Origin: Chara braunii
Lineage: Eukaryota; Streptophyta; Charophyceae; Charales; Characeae
Assembly (NCBI GenBank): GCA_003427395.1
Contig: BFEA01000011.1
Span: 1,974,567-2,038,566 of the forward strand
DNA: 64,000 nucleotides
Direction of reading: 5' to 3'
Numbering within the stretch: the stretch's first letter is position 1; the number at the start of each line of letters is the position of its first letter. Position numbers and translations under genes: made by a program. Below are positions 10,274 through 22,321 of this stretch, in pieces. The notes below the pieces were generated by a model. It made no database searches, was not told the origin of the DNA, and saw only the letters and a program-made list of their open reading frames with translations.

Positions 10274-10997
10274 CCCGAGGAGGGACTAAAAATGAGGTGC
10301 AAGTTTGACAAGAGTTGTATTTTCTTTACAATAAGTAGAGGAAAAAATTGATTAGTATGAATGAGTTGTTGAGGGCAAACACGACAGAGACTAGTTAAGA
10401 TCTTAGCCTAAGGGGCAAGAAAACAATATTTTAGTTACTTTTTTTTTTGATGCGCTACCTCAGATGAATTTTGAAAGAGAAACATTGGGAACAGACACGA
10501 GTATGAGACTAGCTGAGATGAGACAATTGTGCGTTTTGGACAAAACAGAGATTGTACATTGGATGAAAGTTATGCATCTGGATGAATTGAGCATGAAAGA
10601 GCATTGCAAAACAGACGAGTACAAGAGAGGTTAGGGAACCTATTGATAGAGCGGCACGAGGATGTCTTCTCCTAAGAGCCTAATCCGACCAAGTCAGAGT
10701 CATGTCACAAGGGACAAAGTTGTGAGAGTGAGCAAGAGTGAAGAGGACAGAGGGACCCGCATCTGATCTATGGTTGAACGACCGGGCGGGCTAGCACTGC
10801 CTTAGTATTGAAAAACCTCCGCTTGGGTGTTAGGCGCTAAGTCAGGTGTATGAATGAGGATGTTGGAACTGAGCAAAACTATGTTGAGAATAAGATGAAA
10901 GATACGGCACGCTGAAAATTGCAAAGGTTGTTGCCTCCTAACCCCCCAGTAAATTATGGGATCCTTGTCCTTAAAGCTCATCCCCTCGGGCGCTAAG
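10274..10997 (+). other. Start of the 3' non-coding region (element A)
   Basis: No ORF. It aligns with B at about 43980-44639; clear shared phrases are GTACAAGAGAGGTTAGGGAA near 10620 and GGTTGAACGACCGGGCGGGC near 10773. It is transcribed element DNA between ORF3 and the LTR if the family transcribes like other LTR elements. Confidence 0.6.
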
Positions 10998-11165
10998 CAT
11001 TTGAGAATGAAAAAGAATGACCCTAACCAGACTGTTCGACTTGAGAATGGAAAGGAATGACCCTAACCAGGCTGTTCAACTTGAGAATGGAAAGGAATGA
11101 CCCTAACCAGACTATTCAACTTGAGAATGAAAAAGAATGACCCTAACCAGGTTATTCCGAAATGA
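10998..11165 (+). repeat. 40-bp tandem repeat, 4 copies (element A 3' region)
   Basis: The core GAATGACCCTAACCAG recurs at 11015, 11055, 11095 and 11135, a strict 40 bp period. The same array is present in element B (about 43775-43975, minus strand), so it predates both insertions. Confidence 0.85.
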
Positions 11166-11264
11166 CCCTTAACAAGGGTTATTTCTTCTGAAATAGGCAC
11201 TGGGTCCCCTTGCATGACTGTTTGAGAAAGACTGATTGAGAATGAACTAGAATGAGTGATGTGA

Positions 11265-11720
11265 AATAGAAAAGGCCGGTGGGTCGGTTATTGAAATAGC
11301 CATGAGAAAGGGGGAAATAAAAAATGAGAAGGGAAAAGGTCGGTGGGCCGGTCATTGAAATAGCCACGACGAAGCGTGATGACCATCGGGTCGGTCATTG
11401 AAATAGTCGTGAGAAAGGATGAAAATGATAGCTGTGAATGGAAGAAGCCGAAGGGACGGTCATTAAAAACGCCCCTGAAACAAAATTGAGAAGAAAAAAA
11501 TTGAAGGGCAGGATAAAAGAGGGCAGGCATTGAATTGAGAAAGACTTCGACCGTCGGGACAGTCACAACGGACAACTATTGAAAAAGCAAAAATTGAGAG
11601 GTAAGAGATGGGCCGATGGGTCGGTCATGAGAAGTGGCCTATTGAAAAGAGGCCGCCAGATCAGCCACAAGGGATGACCTTGCTAAAGAAAGGCTGTCGG
11701 ACCAGCCATGAGAATCAGCC
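11265..11720 (+). repeat. Degenerate GGTCGGTCATTGAAATAG repeats (element A 3' region)
   Basis: Several copies of a phrase like GGGTCGGTCATTGAAATAGC, irregularly spaced by 50-80 bp, cover this stretch. The matching region in B is about 43380-43740 on the minus strand. I see no coding potential. Confidence 0.65.
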
Positions 11721-12757
11721 TTGAGAAAAAAGTTGGGAAGCGCATTGGATTAAGCATTTGCCTGATGATTGAAAATTGCATTGCATTAGCAGGGGACCCT
11801 AGACAATTTGAAAAGAGGTCGCAAATTGACCATGAAAATAACAAGAGATTGAGTCTTCCTTTTTCTTCTAGTCTCAGGTCTCAGCATGAGGGGGATAGTG
11901 GTGCATGCACTGCGACCCCGGGACCTCTACCCCGTAGGGAAATGTCCAAGTGCGACCTGTCCCTCCTAAGTAGGGCACCAAGTTAAAGGATCAAGGTATC
12001 AGTCACGATACTCGACATCCGGAACCAGCTCCGACAATGAGCTTTAGTCGGAAGGTTCAAATTGCGCCTCGCGTTGAGGTCCTAAAAAGTCAAGGGCGCT
12101 GAGATGGGCCGAAAAGTTGTTCTTCTAAGTCTTGATGACCCTCTCTAACCATACGCCACGCCGTTGAGGGGCGGCCTGACCGTTTGGGATGGACCTAGGC
12201 TGCTCACACTAAGTCAAGCGGCACTGTCCACAGGGAAGGTCGGGGCAAGGTATCGGGTGGAGTCCGCCACCACCACAGGGCACTAACACCGCCCTGTCGG
12301 AGTATTACAACCGTTCCGAGGACTAACTGTGAAGTCTCGTAACCGCACTCGCAAACTAATAGAGAGTCCCAACTCTCTTGAGAAGGAAGAGGCCGGATCC
12401 ATAGAACTTACCACTTCGGAGGAACGATTCGCGAGGGAGCTACTTATAGTATGATGGGGTCCTGGGAGGAGTGAACAAGACCCACCTAACAGATGCGAGG
12501 AGGCACCTCAATGATGATGCCCATCTCCAAAAAAGTGGCCGCCGAACTAGAGTAGAGGATGGGGTGAGTTATCAGCAGGGGGAGGACTGATCACCCTTCC
12601 TTCTGCGGACAAATGGGACGGCATCTGTCTACTTAGTTGGCAGGCAAGGTATGCGTACCTCCAAGTGAGAACCAGTTGCGGGATGGGGACATCGCGATTG
12701 AGTGGGGGAAGGGGTGTCATCCGCCTAAGAACAAACCATGCGAAAGAAACAACAGGC
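11721..12757 (+). other. 3' region block shared with element B, non-coding
   Basis: It aligns with about 42370-43340 of element B in reverse orientation; for example, GACCTCTACCCCGTAGGGAA near 11921 matches the complement near 43165. No ORF with recognisable motifs and no internal tandem structure were seen. Confidence 0.6.
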
Positions 12758-13515
12758 AAATGTATGTGGAAATGACTAAGCGAGGCCTGATAAAAGCTTG
12801 GCAAGATGGCCGTGAAAAATGTATGTGGAAATGACTAAGCTGGGTCTGAGAAAAGCCTGGTAAGATGTCCGTAAGAAATGTATGTGAAAATGACTAAGCT
12901 AGGCCATAGAAAAACCTAATAAGATGCCCGTGCGAAATGTATGTGGAAATGACTAAGCTAGGCCTGAGAGAAGGCTGGCAAGACGCCCGTGAGATATGTA
13001 TGTGGAAGTGACTAAGCTGGACCTGAGAAAAATCTGGCAAGATGTCCGTGAGAAATGTATATGGAAATGACTAAGCTGGGCATGAGAAAAACGTGGTAAC
13101 ATGCCTGTGAGAAATGTATGTGGAAATGACTAAGCTGGGCACGAGAAAAGCCTGGCAAGATGCCCATGAGAAATGTATGTGGAAAAGATTAAGCTAGGCC
13201 TAAGAAAAACCTGGCAAGATGCCCCGTGAGAAATGCATGTGAAATTGATTGAGCTTGATGAAGGCCTGGCAAGATGCCCAGAAGAAAAGTGCATGTAAAA
13301 TTGACTTTGCTTGGACCGAGAAAGACCTGGCAAGATGGCCAGAAGAGAAGTGTATGTAAAATTGATTGAGTTAGGGCTTGGAAAATACCTGGCAAGACGT
13401 CCAAAAGTGAAAGGCATGTAAAATTGATTGAGCTTGAGCATTGAGGGACACCTAGCAAGGAAAAAATGTATGTAAAAGGAATGAAGCTAGGACTTGAGAA
13501 AGGCCTGGCAAAATG
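12758..13515 (+). repeat. 59-bp tandem repeat array (element A 3' region)
   Basis: AAATGTATGTGGAAATGACT begins units at 12758, 12817 and 12876, a 59 bp period, continuing with growing divergence to about 13515 (around 12 units). The homologous array in element B (41640-42350) has units of about 62 bp. The antisense frames over both arrays are open and give repetitive peptides, but this follows from repetition and I do not call them genes. Confidence 0.85.
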
Positions 13516-14088
13516 ACCAAAAAATAAAAACGTGAGCGTAAGATCGAGAAAAGGATGGCAAGAAGTATGGATCGCACGAGCCGAAAAACCAATTAAAAGA
13601 GGCACTGAGGGTGGCGAAAGCCGGAAAGGGGACATGATCGATATGGGATGGAAAGGAGATCAACCAAGGGCATTAGGGATGACAAGGCTCGGGAGAGAAG
13701 CATGGGTGATAAGAGACGAGAGGATCCAAAAGAAGGCTTGATGCTCTAAGAGTGATGAATGAGACGAAAGGAGTCAAAAGAAGACTTGGTGCTCTAAGAG
13801 TTATGAATGAGACGAAAGGCGCCAAAAGAAGATTTAATGCTTTAAGGGTGATGGATGAGACGAAAGAAGTTTGAAGGAACTCCCTCTCTTCGGAAAGCTT
13901 GGCCCCCCCACACACCCTTCCCCGCCCCAAGGAGCGGAGATTAGAAGAGATCCCGAGAAAGGAACAAGAAAGGACAAAAGGACCCAGACAAACTAACTAC
14001 TTACCACACCCCACCCCCTCTCTCCCGTCCATCCCTCCAGACCCCCTACCAACAGGAGACTGTTGCTCGATGGGAACATTGCGAATGA
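13516..14088 (+). repeat. 48-bp repeats and pre-polypurine region (element A)
   Basis: GAGACGAAAG recurs at 13761, 13809 and 13857 (48 bp period), with an earlier decayed copy near 13714. Element B has the matching set at about 41090-41300. The remainder up to 14088 is C-rich and then leads into the polypurine tract; no coding feature. Confidence 0.7.
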
Positions 14089-14100
14089 CTGGGGGGAATG
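14089..14100 (+). promoter_or_regulatory. Polypurine tract (element A)
   Basis: CTGGGGGGAATG lies directly before the LTR start TGTCGGGAC at 14101. The same GGGGGGAATG lies directly before TGTCGGGACTAG in element B. Position and composition fit the primer site for second-strand synthesis in LTR elements. Confidence 0.85.
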
Positions 14101-14689
14101 TGTCGGGACCAGTGAGTCGCGAATAGCGTTCCGGTGCTTGAGAGCCGATATATAGCCAAGTTGTGCATGATAGAGAAATCCGGAGTAAAGAGACAAGAGA
14201 GAGAGAAATGACAAAGGACTAGGACGTGACGGTCGGGAGGAATGATGCCCTGGGTTAAGAACCGCAGGGAGAAAGAATCGGCAACGACAAGCAAGTAAGC
14301 ACCAAGACATGGGCGCATAGGAGCATAGCATGAGGCCAGGAGGACCATTGGAATCCGGCATAACGAGGACCAAGAGACCATTAACTTCGCAAACGCGGCG
14401 CGACAGATGACAAGAGAATAGGGAAGCCAAAAGGTGGACGGCCCCGGTGGTCGTGGAACGCTAGAAAATAAGAGCCCAACATGGGGGCCGCCTACGACAA
14501 TTAATAGAAACCACGGTTTTGAGGCACCGCGGCCGGAGAAACCGGCGCGCGCAAGGCCCAAGAAAAGACAAATGAAAAGGGCCACAGTAGGGCGGTAAAT
14601 GCCGAAAGAACATGGGACACCTTGAGGAAAGGCACCGGGGACCACATGAGACTAAGTAAAAATGATGGGAGCCGGGACAAAATATGAGG

Positions 14690-14822
14690 GGTCCACCGGC
14701 GGGACAAAGTGTCGGGGACCACCGGTGGGATAAAGTGTCGGGGACCACCGGCGGGACGAAGTGTCGGGGACCACCGGCGGGACAAAATGTCGGGAACCAC
14801 CGGCGGGACAAAGTGTCGGGAG
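14690..14822 (+). repeat. 26-bp tandem repeat inside the LTR
   Basis: AGTGTCGGGGACCACCGG recurs every 26 bp, about five times. The same array is found in element C (about 32670-32800) and B (about 40240-40345, minus strand). The unit echoes the LTR start TGTCGGGAC. Confidence 0.85.
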
Positions 14823-15595
14823 AAGATCTCAAGAGGGATTGAGGAGCAACATGAGGAGAAATAATTAAAACAAGGCGCATCGTCAAAATCTCGATCTTGA
14901 TGACAAAAAATATTAGCACCACTAGTGCAAGCGCGAAGGCCCAAAAGAAAAGAAAAAATAAAGAAACATGAAGTGGGAGGCATGGGAGCAATCCGAAAAA
15001 TCTCGGATCAGCCTCCCTAAAAAAAATGGAGTCAAAAGGGACTCTATGTGAAAAATAGGTCTCCCGGATAAAATCGGAGTAAAAAAATAGAGGTAAAAGG
15101 AAGCTCCCATGGGCATGAGGGAGCCATTATTATAGTCCGAGATATAACGGACTGCACCATGGGCATAGGGAGGGTCAGACGTAAGAGGAAGAACCTAGAA
15201 AAGGGCCTTAACGACCATTTGACACTTGACATGCTAGAAAAAGAAAGAAAAGTAAAGAAAAATGTGGGAGAATAAGACAAAAATAGTGAGAGAGAGTGAA
15301 TGAGTTGGCTGTCAGTAGGGATTACCACAGGTATGGACTAACAGTTCCCTACTGTCTAAGAAAGGAGGAAAAAAAAAAGAAAAGAAAAGGGGAAAAAAAA
15401 AAAAGAGAAAAAAACCTTAAAGGTAAAAAACGGTCACTTGGGGAGATACATCCGTGACCAGATATATTATGGAATATGGCAGTTGCAAATAATCTTGATT
15501 TCCCCTTGATTTTGCAGAGAAAATAAAAAAAAATAAAGGCCCCATGCAACCGAAACACAACGGATTATATGAGGGAGGAGAAACACATGTTTTAT

Positions 15596-15628
15596 GTGCA
15601 TCCGGACCAAAATTGAGTCCGGATGCAC
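15596..15628. promoter_or_regulatory. LTR hairpin, perfect 12-bp arms
   Basis: GTGCATCCGGAC and GTCCGGATGCAC flank a 9-base loop. A related hairpin follows near 15755, and element C has the same pair near 33608 and 33769-33802, the latter with perfect 10-bp arms. The role is unknown; it could be an RNA structure or a protein site. Confidence 0.6.
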
Positions 15629-16323
15629 TTGAAAGTTGACCGTTTCTTTTTCCTCCAGTTGTGGGCTAGTTATGGGGCAATAGGACTAGGAAATTAACCC
15701 CCATTGCAGTCCGAGTTACAACAGACTGCATGGGGAAGAAAAAACACATGTTTTAGGTGCATCTGGGACCAATATTGAGCCCGAATGCACTTGAGAATTG
15801 AGCGCTTCATTTTCTTTCCATATGGGGCAAGTTGTGGGGTTGTGAGACTAGAAAAATGACCATAATTGCAGTCTGAGAAATATCGGACTACATAAGGATG
15901 CCTAGGCTAAGAGAAAATGAGCCATGACAAACCTAAACGACCAGAAAATAGTGATTTCATCATGGGGCAAATAAAAACGGTAAACAACAACTGTGAGATG
16001 AGATCTTGCGACAAAGAATAATCGACACACATAGGGCACCTAAGGAAGGGATATTGGAACCACCAAGGACAAGGAGGTCCCAAAATAAAAATGAGACATC
16101 ATCCGGGACGTTGCTGGGGACTAAGTGGGCCAAAATAAAAATAGTCGAAAAATGAGACTCACGCCGGCGGGACTACCGGAGGGACAAAAAAAATGGAACT
16201 AGTACGGGGAGAGTGGCGGGGACCTGAGTTGTCCCAAGGTAACCATGAGCCAACATGAGGAATAACCGCACAAAGCAAACGACACCGTCGAGATCAAAAT
16301 CTAGACGGTAAAAAATATTAGGA

Positions 16324-16345
16324 CCACTAGTGCAAGCACTAGTGG
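16324..16345. promoter_or_regulatory. LTR hairpin, perfect 10-bp arms (CCACTAGTGC)
   Basis: CCACTAGTGC and GCACTAGTGG are separated by AA. The structure is kept in C (34314-34333), in the 5' LTR of B (63595-63614) and in a second LTR position of B (40104-40125), despite changes around it. A half copy lies near 14917. Confidence 0.6.
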
Positions 16346-16367
16346 GATCAAGTGGGAGAGTCGTGAG

Positions 16368-16998
16368 AGAAGGTTAACAACAGTCGTATTTTTCATTACC
16401 ACTTCAGGACACCCTTCACTACTTCAGGATGCAGCCTGCCAAAACAAATGGTTTTCAGGGTCTTCGGACCTTTCACCACTTCACGACACCCTTCACCACT
16501 TCAGCATGCAGTCTGCCTAAACAGGTGGTTTTCATAGTCTTCGGACCTTTCACCACTTATGAAAATCCTGAACGGTCCTGAAGTGGTGAAAACTCCGAAG
16601 ACCCTAAAAACCACCTATTTAGACAGACTGCATCTTTAAGTAGTGAAGGGTGGTTTTCATGGTCTTCAGACCTTTCACCACTTCATGACCATTCAGGATT
16701 TTCAGACCTGAATGGTCTTGAAGTGGTGAAAGGTCCGAAGACCTGAAACAAGTGTTTTTTATGGTCTTCGGACCTTTTACCACTTCAGGACCATTCAAGA
16801 TTTTCAGCCTAAACAAAACTCTCACTTGACAACTTCAGGACACCCTTCCCCACTTCAGGATGCAACCTTCCTAAACAGGTGGTTTCAGGGTCTTCGGACC
16901 TTTCACCACTTCAGGACCATTCAAAATTTTCAGACTGCCTAAAATCTCACTTCAGAATTTTCATTCCTGAATTTTCAGTTACCCGATAACCGTTTGTG
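16368..16998 (-). mobile_element. Fold-back, MULE-like element, copy 2 (reverse orientation)
   Basis: It starts AGAAGGTTAACAACAGTCG and ends CCCGATAACCGTTTGTG, the reverse complement of copies 1 and 3. The flanks are AGAGTCGTGAG (16357-16367) and AGAGGCGTGAG (16999-17009), 10 of 11 identical. The empty site is visible in the LTR of element C near 34350 (GGGAGAGTCGTGAGGAG). At 631 bp it is longer than the other copies because of extra internal units in both orientations. Confidence 0.85.
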
Positions 16999-17892
16999 AG
17001 AGGCGTGAGAGAAGAGAAAGCTTAATAATGATGGTTGAAGGGTTGCCCAACAATCCGGGGTATCTCGGACTAGCTAGGCATGAGAAAATGGAGCACCAAG
17101 GGACTCAGCATGAGAAAAAGGCTGTCAAAAATAAATCGGAGCAAAGGGGGTCCACAATTGAGACTAACGGAGGCAAAATAAAGCCCCTGTGTGGGGCCTT
17201 CATTATTGTAATCCGAGATATAACGACCAACTGTTGAATTTGAATCTGGCCATAGATGAAGATCTATGGCCTACCAGGCCTAGAAAAAAACCGAACAGCC
17301 ACTTGACACTTGTCACACGAGAAATAAAAGAAAAGAAAAGAAAAAGGGGGAAAAATGGAGGAAGAATGAGACAAAGGAGGAGAAAAGAGTGGAGGAGAAT
17401 ATGCCGGCCTATTGGGACCTGCGCAGTAGGGACTGGCAGGTCCCTACTGTGACCTCATCCTTCCAATATTCAAGGAGGGCAATCGAGAATGCAAAGATAT
17501 AGCCTTTGGGGCAATATCTCCATAAAATCTGAATTAAAAAATACAAAATCAAAAGAAAATACAAAGGGGCTGACTATTGAAACCATGTACCAGAAGATGA
17601 CATTCAGACCCGCAAAGTGTAAAGTATATTGGCTACTTAGTTGACCATTGCCGACAATAGACACTGCTAGTGATCCTTGCGAGGGCGGCACGAATCAAGT
17701 ATGGTGTAAGTAAAAACTAAGTTATTTTTCGACGCGGAGATAGTAAGGACGCGACCTTTTAAGTAGTAAGGCGGGCTGAGAAGGTCACGACCCCATCCGA
17801 CAACACTATTGAGCTACATGCGCGGCGGACGTGAGTGAGAACCGCCCCTAAAAGTGGCAAGTACGGGTGTGTGGTGACCGTGAGTTCGGATG

Positions 17893-17966
17893 ACAGCTTG
17901 GGCCTAGCCCTATAGGTTACGACTTCGACTGAGACTACGAAGACCTGGGGATCGAGGCCAGCAACT
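17893..17966 (+). repeat. tRNA-like head, SINE-type (in X1)
   Basis: GGGCCTAGCCCTATAGG resembles an internal A box and GGGGATCGAGGCC a B box, about 40 bp apart. The sequence downstream is shared with 23343-23590 and is followed by a T-rich stretch in both. No full cloverleaf is evident, so it is not a functional tRNA gene. A tRNA-derived SINE head is the likely reading, less clear here than at 23283. Confidence 0.4.
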
Positions 17967-20138
17967 GTCGACAGCGAAGGAGCGGAGGAGCGTCTTACGA
18001 ACGAAACTGAGGGGTTGAGGGTCCCGTGGGACTATCCCCCTTAGTTTTGCTGGGGAGTTCAACAGCGGGCCCGATGGGCAGGACCGAGGACAGGGTTCCA
18101 ACGATCCTCTCCTCCTTGCCTCTTTTTTCGTTTTTTTTCTTATTATTTTTCTTTCTTATTATTTTATCTTTTATTTCTATTTATTTTCGTCCCGTTTTGG
18201 GGCGCGGCCCGGTACCAGTCTTGGGACCGACCGTAGACCCAAGAGTTTAGCTCAGAACCAAATATTTTCTAAATTGGCTAGGCCCGGTCAGTTCCACGAT
18301 GATATCTCAAGGTCGTCACTTTGGTCGTGGTCCTTTGGGGCATCCGTTAAGATTGGAACACCACATAGAATATTATCATGGCCTCGGCGTGTTTTGGGAT
18401 GCTGGCGTAATTCCTCCATCTTGCCTGTCATGAAACACTGACCGAGAAAGTTCGACGAGTTCGTGAGCTGGTGGGTGCTTTGACCCACGGGGTAGAAGGA
18501 ACCTGACTGTCGAAAATCCTCTGCGGGCGCATCTATCCACCAGCCGCGATCTGCAGTGAGAGGTTTGAGTGTGAGCATGCCCGTTGGGTGCGGCAAGGTG
18601 CGGGACCGGTCACACAGGTTTGCCGAGGTCGTAAAGCTGCCAGTACGTGTACCCTTTTGTCAACAGCCTGCGTAGCCATGGGGCAAGCGAATTTGCGGTC
18701 ACATCTAGTGATGACCGCATAATGCCCCATTTTATTTATTTTATTTTTGGTATGATTTTTTAGAATTGGTAAAAATCCGTTCACAAGTGGTCTTGCACGA
18801 TTTTTGGATAGCGCTGTGTGACCAGCAAAGTACTAAATTACCATTGCTGCAGACGGTCAGGGCTTGTCCCATCTGAAAAGGTACAGCAGTGTGTGACCTG
18901 AACCATACCCAAAATCTTGAATTGACTTGTCCCGAATCTGCATATTTTGCAGATTTGGGGTTGCAGGGTGAGCATTCCATTGACACCAGGAAGATGGTGG
19001 ACCGTGCCTGGGCATAATGGGGCTGGTACACCAAGGCAGAGGTCGCAGGCTGCAGCTGCGGTCACATAGAGCCCCTCCCCACTTCGGTTTTCAAAGTTCT
19101 CACTTGAATAACTACCACCAAGATCTGTGCCGGGATCCGCTCCGTCTAGGCCCACGCTACGGGCTTCCAAGCGGGGCGCATCCGCTGTGAGAGATGCATG
19201 TGAGCATGAGCATGCCTGTTGGGGGCGGTAGTAAGGGAGCTATGCTGCTATGAAAAGGAGGACCTGCGTGGTAAAAGAAAGGGGGAAGAAAAGCCAAGCG
19301 GGAAGTGAGTGTATCTTTCCACATTCTAGCGGAAGATTTATTCACATTTTTTATTTTTTATGTAGTACGCGGAGCGGGCCCCACTCACTTGCGTTCGGCT
19401 TGATTGCGACTCTCACTTCCTCTCTATTGCTGTGATCTCCATCTTGAGGATGATTGTTCTTACCGACTACGGTCTTCTTCTCGGATCTTCTTTCCCGCTC
19501 ATGACTTTCGATGCCCGAATTTTGAGCGAACCCGACATAGCGGGCGGCTAGGTGCATTGGTAAACCAAGGGGCAACAATGGGCATAACAGTGAGAGCATC
19601 CACCAGCTTGAGTGGAGCTGGGCGCGCAGTTTTGTGCCCAGGTGCTTTGCACCTGGCCAGGATCAAGTAGCAAGTTCATCCTTAGTTGCCAGATATAGGC
19701 GTTGTGGCATGAGGGGCTGACGGGTGTACCCTCCCGTGTTTTACCGTAAAAAATCATTTTCGTTTTGCTCATCTAATGGATGGAGAACCCTCTCTGAGGC
19801 GCGCGCGGCGTTATCGGTATCTGACAGCTCCTTAGTTCGAACTCACACTAGATTTTCTTTTCTGTGAGTTTTTCCGCCGCAGTGTATCTTTCTATGTTTC
19901 AGCGGAAGATCCTTCTCATTTTCGCACAGTTCGTGAGTAGTGGAATGATGACACCGTGACGACGTGCTTGCTTGTCATGTGACATTAGTTTCCTCACTAA
20001 CATACTCATCTCTACCATGTGACTATCATGTTTTCGTAATGGTTGCTGATGCGCTGCCCGTTGCTATGACCCCCTAATTCCATGAGTCTGCAATCAGGAG
20101 CATTGCTGTTATCTGAGTACTGCCGAAGGGAGAAGAGG

Positions 20139-20261
<123 letters not shown>

Positions 20262-22321
20262 GAAGTTAGGTGAGAGAGTAAGATAAAAGAGAAGAGCATG
20301 ATGGTTGCCTGTTTTTCATAATCCAATCTTTTTGCATGCTGCTGCGGATTGCAGCCTTCCTCCCAACCTTTGCAGTTTGGTCTAATCGTGACTACCCTTC
20401 TACTTGTATGTCCAACACTATTGCACTCGTAGTGTTAAGCTTGTACTCATAGTCTGTGGCTATTGTAGTCGGTAGGACAAATGGATGAATCAGGCCAAGA
20501 ACAATGATTTTGCCTCGCCACGTCGCAATATAGAAAAGAGTAGTTGAATGATTGCAGTCAAGGTGCCAAGCACTGGAAAAAGGGGGGAAGCTTCAATTGC
20601 GTTCTGGTGGAGGTAAGAATCTGCTGTCGTTGATAGCTAAGCTCATTGTACTGGTTCCTCATCCCAGGGCACGGAGAAGGCAACTGTTGTTTATTGGGAT
20701 TACAGGGTGCTACAAAGCCTGCCTACAACATACAACTGTTGTGCGGTGCTAAGCTGAGCCTGCTGAGTAGCGCTACATTTGTTGGGCTATTGCTGTGCTT
20801 TTTTTGCGGTATTGGACTGTGCTCAACCGTTGTGCTGTGCTGTACTTCTGCTGTGTTAAACTGTGCACTTGCGGTGCATTGCTGAGTCTATTGTGCTCTA
20901 GAGCGGTGTTTTGTTGGACTTTGCTGTACTTGCATATATTTTGCTGTATATAATACTGTGCTGCAGTACTCGCTGGATACTGCTAAAGTTTGTCGTAGCA
21001 TTGTTGTGTGTTGCCACGTTAGCACCGCTATGTGCCGTGTGTTTCACTGTAGCTTGCTGCTACTGGTAATGCGCTCTGTGGTATGCGTTGACGTAGTTGT
21101 CTCTCGTCTGCGTCGTTGTACTTTTTGTTGTGCGGCACTACGATTGTTGCAGTCTGGCATTGCATACTCTTGCAGTAGCCTGCTGCTAGGGTTGCTGTAC
21201 ATATTGGGCGTTTGCTGCGTTTTCGCTGTGTCCTAATGCTGGTGTTGTTGTGCTACCATGACCATTACTACAACAGAGTTTCGGTAGCTATAGTAAGTAT
21301 AGTCACAAGCTCGTATTACCCTTGAGGGATAGGGGATGCTGCGGCGACCATGATCTGTTGACTTCGAGGTTGGTGATTTGCGGCTACTTCATCAGGCATA
21401 GTACACCGTCGGACCTCACAGAGTGCTGATTCGAGGAAGCTATTGGTCTGCTGCAACAAATCAAACCTTGTGGTACAGGTACTGCTTGCTACTACTGATT
21501 GTGCCTCTACTATTACTCCTGGAGGAGACTGCTGCTACGAGCCTGTGAGTTGTTCTTGCTAGGCTGCAGCGGGGCTGTTGTTGGGTAGTGAAGTGGCAGG
21601 AACTGTGTTGTATTCGAAAGATACTACCGGAGTCAAAACCGCTATTTTGGCAAGACTTTGGAGAACGACTACTACACTGTGGACGCTGTGTTTTTGTGCT
21701 CGATCGATATGTTTACTGCGTAGAGCATTGGGCATCATTGAGTCCTTGTCATATGGGGCTGTGGCGTGTCGCGTACACTACTACGGTGCCCGATTGCAGT
21801 ACACAGTGACCATGCACATAGTATTTTACTAAGTTGTCACTAATTGCCTACACTTTCGAATAAGCACGGGGGTGTGCTCTATTCGAACGTGGACCTTCTA
21901 GGCTGCGTAGCAACAACGCAGTCATGAAGAAAGGCAGTACGGCTCAAGGGGAGTTACTGCTGCGACTTGAGAGATTGTCAGGAGGCTACTACTTGCGTTT
22001 TGGCCGCGGTTCGGCCGGTTTTGCTGTATTCCGTTGGCCATCATTGCGGGGTTCTCAAAAGATTGAAGATTACAAGACCTTCTCCTGCGAGTTGAGTCTG
22101 TCCCACCCTTGTATCTGAAGCGTATGAAACCCCTCCATCTGCCCTTCTTACTCTAAGTCTGGTCTAAGGTTACGAGAGGAAGGCGACAGACGGGGTTGCA
22201 ACCCGTAGGACCGCAGCAAGACCTTGTGGGAGGTCCACCCACCGATTGCGGGAGCTCTGCCGGAGCCTAGGCGGGGTTCTGGAAGCAGGGAACACTCAGG
22301 TAATATGATCGATTTACATGT

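Larger units (their letters stand above)
3640..17567 (+). mobile_element. Element A: decayed giant Ty3/Gypsy-type LTR retrotransposon
   Basis: In order: gag end, protease, RT, RNase H, integrase with GPY/F module, a third ORF, a 3.8 kb non-coding 3' region, polypurine tract and 3' LTR. It is homologous along its length to element B on the minus strand (39955-52685). The 5' end including the gag N-terminus is missing, and the LTR is cut off at about 17567. Two small fold-back elements have inserted (5210-5661 and 16368-16998). Order RT-RNaseH-IN places it in the Ty3/Gypsy superfamily. The reading frames carry many stops, so this copy cannot be autonomous. Confidence 0.85.
14101..17567 (+). repeat. 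3' LTR of element A, incomplete at its right end
   Basis: The LTR starts with TGTCGGGAC immediately after the polypurine tract. It aligns with element C (22322-22750 plus 32541 onward) and with both LTR pieces of B. Identity to C stops at about 17567 where repeat X1 begins, so the end is missing. The LTR contains a 26-bp tandem repeat, a series of hairpins, and two halves that resemble each other (14840-15360 against 16165-17460). It also holds an inserted fold-back element at 16368-16998. The LTR end, with CA and primer binding site, cannot be defined in any copy here. Confidence 0.85.

Noticed and set aside
14461-14991. Minus-strand frames over the 26-bp LTR repeats
   Set aside because: Repetitive Pro/Arg peptides caused by the 26-bp period; antisense to the LTR and not preserved in C or B.
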